Origin: Clostridiaceae bacterium
GTDB taxonomy: Bacteria; Bacillota; Clostridia; Oscillospirales; Acutalibacteraceae
DNA: 9,835 bases
Direction: 5' to 3'
Assembly: GCA_016292455.1 (NCBI GenBank)
Contig: JAEDIL010000067.1
Span: forward strand, 1-9,835
Position numbers and translations under genes: made by a program. Shown one piece after another: positions 6,905-9,835 of this stretch. The notes beneath the pieces were generated by a model. The model had not been told where the DNA came from and made no database searches. It was given only the letters and a program-made list of their open reading frames with translations. Position 1 is the first letter of the stretch. Every line of letters begins with the position of its first letter.

Positions 6905-7618
6905 TCAGCGGACTGCGGCAGGTTCCGGCGAAAAAATCATTTCATAGGCTTTTCCGTATTTTGAAAAAGAACGCGGATAGATTTCAAGTTCATTGAGCGT
7001 GTGAACGATAGAAAGCGGTATTGAATTGAGACTTTTTATCTCCATGATGAAAAGCCCGTCTTCAAGAATCCGCGTTCCGTCATCGCCGAGCGAAAGGTCA
7101 AGCAGCTGATTTCTGAATCTTACATTCCTGTCAAAGGTAAGGCGCAGGTTTTCGTCCTCTGCCGAATAAAACGCCGAACGCTCACAGAAGATTGAAACGG
7201 ACGGTCTGAGACCTTTATAGTGCCCCATGAAATATGCAACTTCGCCGAGCACCTGACCTTTTGAAAGCGGCAGATTTCTCCGGCAGAGAAGGTCGACTGC
7301 TTCTTCATAGGTCATATTGATTCTGCGCTTATAGACAACGCCCTTGTATTTTTTTTTCAGCTCAACAAAAACGTTGCTGCTTTTGTCGGGAACTCCGTAA
7401 GAGCGGATGCGCAGCTTTTCCTTGAAGACAGGGCGCTCAATCGAGGCGCGGATAAGCCGGTAATCGGGCGTGTCAAAATAAAGGTTGCAAAGGGTGCTTT
7501 CTCCGAACTCATCGGGAAGCAGAATATCGCTTATCCGGTCGAGAAGCCGTTTCTTCTGAGAGAAAGATATTATATACTTTTTTTCATATCGTTCAAATAC
7601 AGACCGGTATTCCGACAA
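6905..7618 (-). CDS. VTC-domain polyphosphate polymerase
   Basis: The 237-residue protein is a stand-alone VTC (vacuolar transporter chaperone) catalytic domain, a tunnel-shaped fold of the triphosphate tunnel metalloenzyme/CYTH superfamily that makes polyphosphate from ATP in the yeast Vtc4 enzyme. The tunnel residues are all visible: ERYEKKY (9-15), YFDT (47-50), the Arg pair in KLRIRSYG (Arg70, Arg72), ELKKK (Glu86, Lys88), VYKRR (Lys97), ERSAFY (Arg147), FDRNVR (Arg164), the metal-binding Glu193 in MEIKS, and FSKYGKAYE (Lys220). It should therefore be catalytically competent, in the cytosol. No SPX domain or membrane segment is present, so attachment to the membrane may depend on the neighbouring DUF4956 protein. 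The start codon is TTG (7616-7618), with GGGGTGG 4 nt upstream. An in-frame stop lies just upstream and the next Met is at residue 102, inside the domain, so TTG is the only credible start. It lies 15 nt after the histidine kinase stop. Confidence 0.9.
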   Translation of the reverse strand: MSEYRSVFERYEKKYIISFSQKKRLLDRISDILLPDEFGESTLCNLYFDTPDYRLIRASIERPVFKEKLRIRSYGVPDKSSNVFVELKKKYKGVVYKRRINMTYEEAVDLLCRRNLPLSKGQVLGEVAYFMGHYKGLRPSVSIFCERSAFYSAEDENLRLTFDRNVRFRNQLLDLSLGDDGTRILEDGLFIMEIKSLNSIPLSIVHTLNELEIYPRSFSKYGKAYEMIFSPEPAAVR

Positions 7619-7633
7619 AAAACCACCCCTTTT

Positions 7634-8869
7634 TTACAAAACAACCTTGAAGGTAATTGATTTTGAATCCGTTGTTACCGCAGAAATTCTTCCTCTGTGT
7701 CTTGACACTATTGCTTTTGCAATCGAAAGACCGATTCCGTAGCCGCCGGTTTCCCTTGAACGTGAGTTGTCCGAACGGTAAAAGCGGTCAAAAAGGCGGT
7801 CGATTTGTTCTTTTTCAACGTTGTCGCAGTCGTTGAAAACGTCAAGGAAAATGTTCTTTGACGTTTTATAAAGAGAGACAATAATATGTCCGTCCTTTGA
7901 AGCGTACTTCACGGCGTTGTCGCAAAGGATTGAAACGAGCTGTCTCAGCTCTGCCTCATTACCTTTGTACATGATATGCTCGGCGGCTGAAACGGAAAAC
8001 GAAAGTCCGTTCCTTTTTGCCAGTGTTTCAAAGTTTGCCGCGGTGTCAAAAACTGCTTCGCTCAAATCAAAGACCTCATGCTGAACATCGCCTGATGCTT
8101 CGTCAAGCTTTGAAAGGTCAACAAGGTTTCTGACAAGGACTGAAAGGCGTTCGGTCTGCTCCTTGATGCTCGTAAGCCATTCGCTTTCGCCCTCGCAGAT
8201 TTCAAGAACGTCCGCATCGGCGGAAATGATTGCAAGCGGCGTTTTCAGCTCGTGGCTTGCGTCCGTAATAAACTGCTTTTGCTTTTCAATGCTGTTCCTG
8301 ACGGGTTTGAGCGCGTTATTGGAAAAACGGTAAATCGGGAAAATCATAAGAATAATGCAGACTGCACCGACTATGAACGAAATAGCGACCAACGCCATTG
8401 AGGATTCAACCTCGCGCTGAAAGTCAACAAAAATCATCATTGACTTCTGGGTGTCATCGTCCTTAATGTAATAATAGCGATAGGAGTCGATAACGCCGTA
8501 TCCTGTTTTCTGCGGATAGATTTTTGAAGCATATTCAAACGCGTCGCGGTCAGTTACGGCGGCGATGTTTTCTGTTGAAATGTGTGTTACAACGTTTCCC
8601 TGAAGCTTGACGACGAAGTATCTTGTCGAATACGGGGTTTCAATGTCAACGTCTCCGCTGGAAAACGGATTCCAGAAGAAATCTCGGACATTGACGCTAG
8701 TTGTCGGGAAGTGACCGTCGTTTTCCGCAATGAGGTTGAGCAGGTTTCTCAGGTCGTAGTCGCGCTGATAAATATTGATGATATTGACGGCGAAGAGCTG
8801 AACAAACACGATTATTACAAGGGAAATAAGAGTAATTGCAATAAAACGGTGCTGCAAACGTTTCAGCAT
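7634..8869 (-). CDS. Sensor histidine kinase
   Basis: The 411-residue membrane kinase has two membrane segments (about 9-33 and 157-179) that flank an extracellular sensor domain of about 120 residues (FFWNPFSSGDVDIETPYSTRYF and the Tyr-rich SYRYYYIK). A short juxtamembrane linker replaces a clear HAMP domain. The dimerisation/phosphoacceptor segment is FITDASHELKTPLAI with His206. The ATPase domain shows the N box (QLVSILCDNAVKYA, Asn318), the F box (RLFDRFYRSDNSRS, 358-371) and the G2 box (GGYGIGLSIAK, 375-385). The G1 box, usually DxGxG, is NDCDN here (346-350), a degenerate form. The gene starts inside the end of the response regulator gene (ATGCTGA, 7-nt overlap) with GGAGG 7 nt upstream, indicating translational coupling. 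It should phosphorylate the regulator encoded just upstream. The signal is not predictable from sequence. Co-transcription with the VTC/DUF4956 genes suggests a link to phosphate, energy or envelope state (inference). Confidence 0.95.
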   Translation of the reverse strand: MLKRLQHRFIAITLISLVIIVFVQLFAVNIINIYQRDYDLRNLLNLIAENDGHFPTTSVNVRDFFWNPFSSGDVDIETPYSTRYFVVKLQGNVVTHISTENIAAVTDRDAFEYASKIYPQKTGYGVIDSYRYYYIKDDDTQKSMMIFVDFQREVESSMALVAISFIVGAVCIILMIFPIYRFSNNALKPVRNSIEKQKQFITDASHELKTPLAIISADADVLEICEGESEWLTSIKEQTERLSVLVRNLVDLSKLDEASGDVQHEVFDLSEAVFDTAANFETLAKRNGLSFSVSAAEHIMYKGNEAELRQLVSILCDNAVKYASKDGHIIVSLYKTSKNIFLDVFNDCDNVEKEQIDRLFDRFYRSDNSRSRETGGYGIGLSIAKAIVSRHRGRISAVTTDSKSITFKVVL

Positions 8870-9540
8870 TTTGTTTCCTCCAACGTATATCCGACGCCGC
8901 GTGTGGCTTTGATTTCAATGTTTGCGCCGAGCGTGGCAAGCTTTTTTCGCAGGTATGAGATATAGACCCAGACAACGTTGATTTCCGCCTCGGTTTCATA
9001 GCCCCAGATGCGTTCCATGAACTGTTCGGTTGAAATGAGTCTTCCGGCGTTGCTCATGAGCATTTCAATCATCTGAAATTCTTTGTTTCCGAGCCTGATT
9101 GAGCCGGAGTCGGTTGAAAGCTCATAGGTTTCGCGGTTAAGGGAAAGGTTGCCGAGCGTGAGAAGATTCGGCGAGAATTCGGTTTTTCTTCTCGTCATGG
9201 CACGGATTCTTGCAAGAAGCTCGCCGGTTGAAAACGGCTTTGTCAGGTAATCGTCGGCACCGCAGTCAAGACCGAGAATTTTATCCTCTGTCTGCGCTTT
9301 GGCGGTGAGGATAAGAACAGGAGTTGAAATTCCGTTTTCGCGCAGCTTTCTGAGAACGTCAAGTCCGTTCATTTTCGGCATCATTAGGTCAAGAATAATG
9401 CCGTCATAGTTTTCGCTCATTCCGTAATCATAGGCGTCCTCACCGTTAAAAACGGGGTCAACGGAATAGTTGTTATGTTTCAGAATTGCACAAAGAGCCT
9501 TTGAAAGGTCTTTTTCATCTTCTGCAAGAAGAAGTCTCAT
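8863..9540 (-). CDS. OmpR/PhoB-family response regulator
   Basis: The 225-residue protein has a receiver domain (1-120) and a winged-helix DNA-binding domain (about 125-222). Receiver residues are intact: the acidic pair Glu7/Asp8, phosphoacceptor Asp51 in IILDLMMPKMNG, Thr79 and Lys101 in TKPF. The C-terminal domain carries the OmpR-type blocks LGNKEFQMIEMLMSNAGRLIS, FMERIWGYE, and VYISYLRKKL with the wing TRGVGYTLEE. It is the first gene of the operon, 7 nt overlapping its kinase. The start ATG (9540) follows GGGGG by 7 nt. It probably binds DNA upstream of its own promoter and so controls the whole operon; the dyad at 9621-9638 is one candidate site, though this family more often uses direct repeats. 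Confidence 0.96.
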   Translation of the reverse strand: MRLLLAEDEKDLSKALCAILKHNNYSVDPVFNGEDAYDYGMSENYDGIILDLMMPKMNGLDVLRKLRENGISTPVLILTAKAQTEDKILGLDCGADDYLTKPFSTGELLARIRAMTRRKTEFSPNLLTLGNLSLNRETYELSTDSGSIRLGNKEFQMIEMLMSNAGRLISTEQFMERIWGYETEAEINVVWVYISYLRKKLATLGANIEIKATRGVGYTLEETKC

Positions 9541-9575
9541 GTTTATACCCCCTGACTATGCACATATACTTATAT

Positions 9576-9604
9576 ATTATACTTGTGTTGCGCTTTGAAC
9601 GCAA
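9576..9604 (-). promoter_or_regulatory. Promoter of the five-gene operon
   Basis: On the minus strand a perfect -10 box TATAAT (9576-9581) lies 17 bp from TTGCGT (9599-9604), which matches only the TTG half of the -35 consensus. The start is expected near 9569, leaving a leader of about 29 nt. A perfect -10 with a poor -35 is typical of promoters needing an activator, in line with possible autoregulation by the encoded response regulator. Confidence 0.7.
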
Positions 9605-9620
9605 GACGGAAAACATATTT

Positions 9621-9638
9621 TTTCAGTCTGTACTGAAA
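9621..9638. promoter_or_regulatory. 18-bp dyad upstream of the operon promoter
   Basis: TTTCAGT (9621-9627) and ACTGAAA (9632-9638) are perfect 7-bp inverted arms around CTGT. The centre lies about 60 bp upstream of the predicted operon transcript start, a usual distance for an activator binding next to a weak -35 box. It is a candidate site for the response regulator or another dimeric regulator. Confidence 0.45.
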
Positions 9639-9751
9639 CTTTAACGGACAAACCTAAAATGAAAATGAAAACCGGTGGGCTTCAATGCGGAAAAAACAAC
9701 AGTTTTTGAACATGTCAGTATTATCCGGTTTCAAAAGCGTTGCGTACAACA

Positions 9752-9788
9752 ATGAAACCCGACGCAGCAAAGCGGCGCCGGGTTTCAT
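9752..9788. terminator. Long GC-rich stem-loop, possible terminator
   Basis: A 10-bp perfect stem (9752-9761 with 9779-9788) continues, after one mismatch, through CGC/GCG (9763-9765 with 9775-9777) to a small loop near 9768-9772. The structure is strong enough for a terminator, but neither side has a run of T: CATCTATTTG follows on the plus strand and TTGTTGTACG on the minus strand. It could end transcription of a gene beyond the right edge, or be a structured repeat element. Confidence 0.5.
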
Positions 9789-9835
9789 CTATTTGAAAGG
9801 AGAGGGGAGTGCGGTGGGGAGGAGGGGGCAGGTGA

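Larger units (their letters stand above)
9541..9835. other. Intergenic region upstream of the operon
   Basis: This 295-bp stretch reaches the window edge. From left to right it holds the operon's ribosome site and promoter, the 18-bp dyad, an imperfect inverted pair TGAAAACCGG (9666-9675) and CCGGTTTCA (9725-9733), a long stem-loop (9752-9788) and a G-rich tract (9801-9832). Minus-strand frames entering from the right edge give only short Pro/Ser-rich tails with no family resemblance, so I call no gene. Confidence 0.5.

Noticed and set aside
9789..9835. Possible C-terminus of a minus-strand gene entering from the right edge
   Set aside because: All minus-strand frames give short Pro/Ser/Arg-rich tails without family resemblance; too little sequence to support a gene.

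Overview
The window looks like chromosomal DNA from a low-to-mid-GC Gram-positive bacterium of the Clostridia (Bacillota), probably a gut Oscillospiraceae/Lachnospiraceae-type organism. The clues are strong AGGAGG-type ribosome binding sites, sigma-A-like promoters, Gram-positive secretion and lipoprotein signals, a DUF1846 protein, and a VTC/DUF4956/Cthe_2159-type gene set. This taxonomic guess is inference. I see no tRNA, rRNA, CRISPR array, insertion sequence or phage gene.

Left part (1-1043): a minus-strand gene for a small secreted protein with one InlB-like (Listeria-Bacteroides) repeat and a hydrophobic C-terminal helix. It has its own near-consensus promoter and ends in a textbook terminator with a UUCG tetraloop. 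A 368-bp divergent intergenic region separates it from the plus-strand genes.

Middle (1044-4580): two plus-strand genes, each apparently with its own promoter. The first is a cytosolic DUF1846 (UPF0371) protein of 494 residues with a glycine-rich loop. The second is a secreted alpha/beta-hydrolase of the lipase/LCAT-like type with an altered nucleophile elbow (TVSLG) and a C-terminal helical FIVAR-like module. A bidirectional terminator at 4518-4550 separates it from the convergent operon on the right.

Right part (4581-9540): a compact five-gene minus-strand operon. Read 5' to 3' it encodes an OmpR-family response regulator, a sensor histidine kinase (7-nt overlap), a bacterial VTC-type polyphosphate polymerase (TTG start), a DUF4956 polytopic membrane protein with a soluble C-terminal domain, and a lipoprotein with a Cthe_2159 (DUF4353) carbohydrate-binding beta-helix. 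One perfect -10 box and an upstream 18-bp dyad probably drive it. The layout suggests that an extracellular signal sensed by the kinase controls a membrane-linked polyphosphate module with a surface polysaccharide-binding lipoprotein. The usual companion CotH kinase is not in the window. The function of this gene set is not established, and it is the best candidate for an undescribed system here.

Right end (9541-9835): non-coding sequence with a long stem-loop and a G-rich tract.
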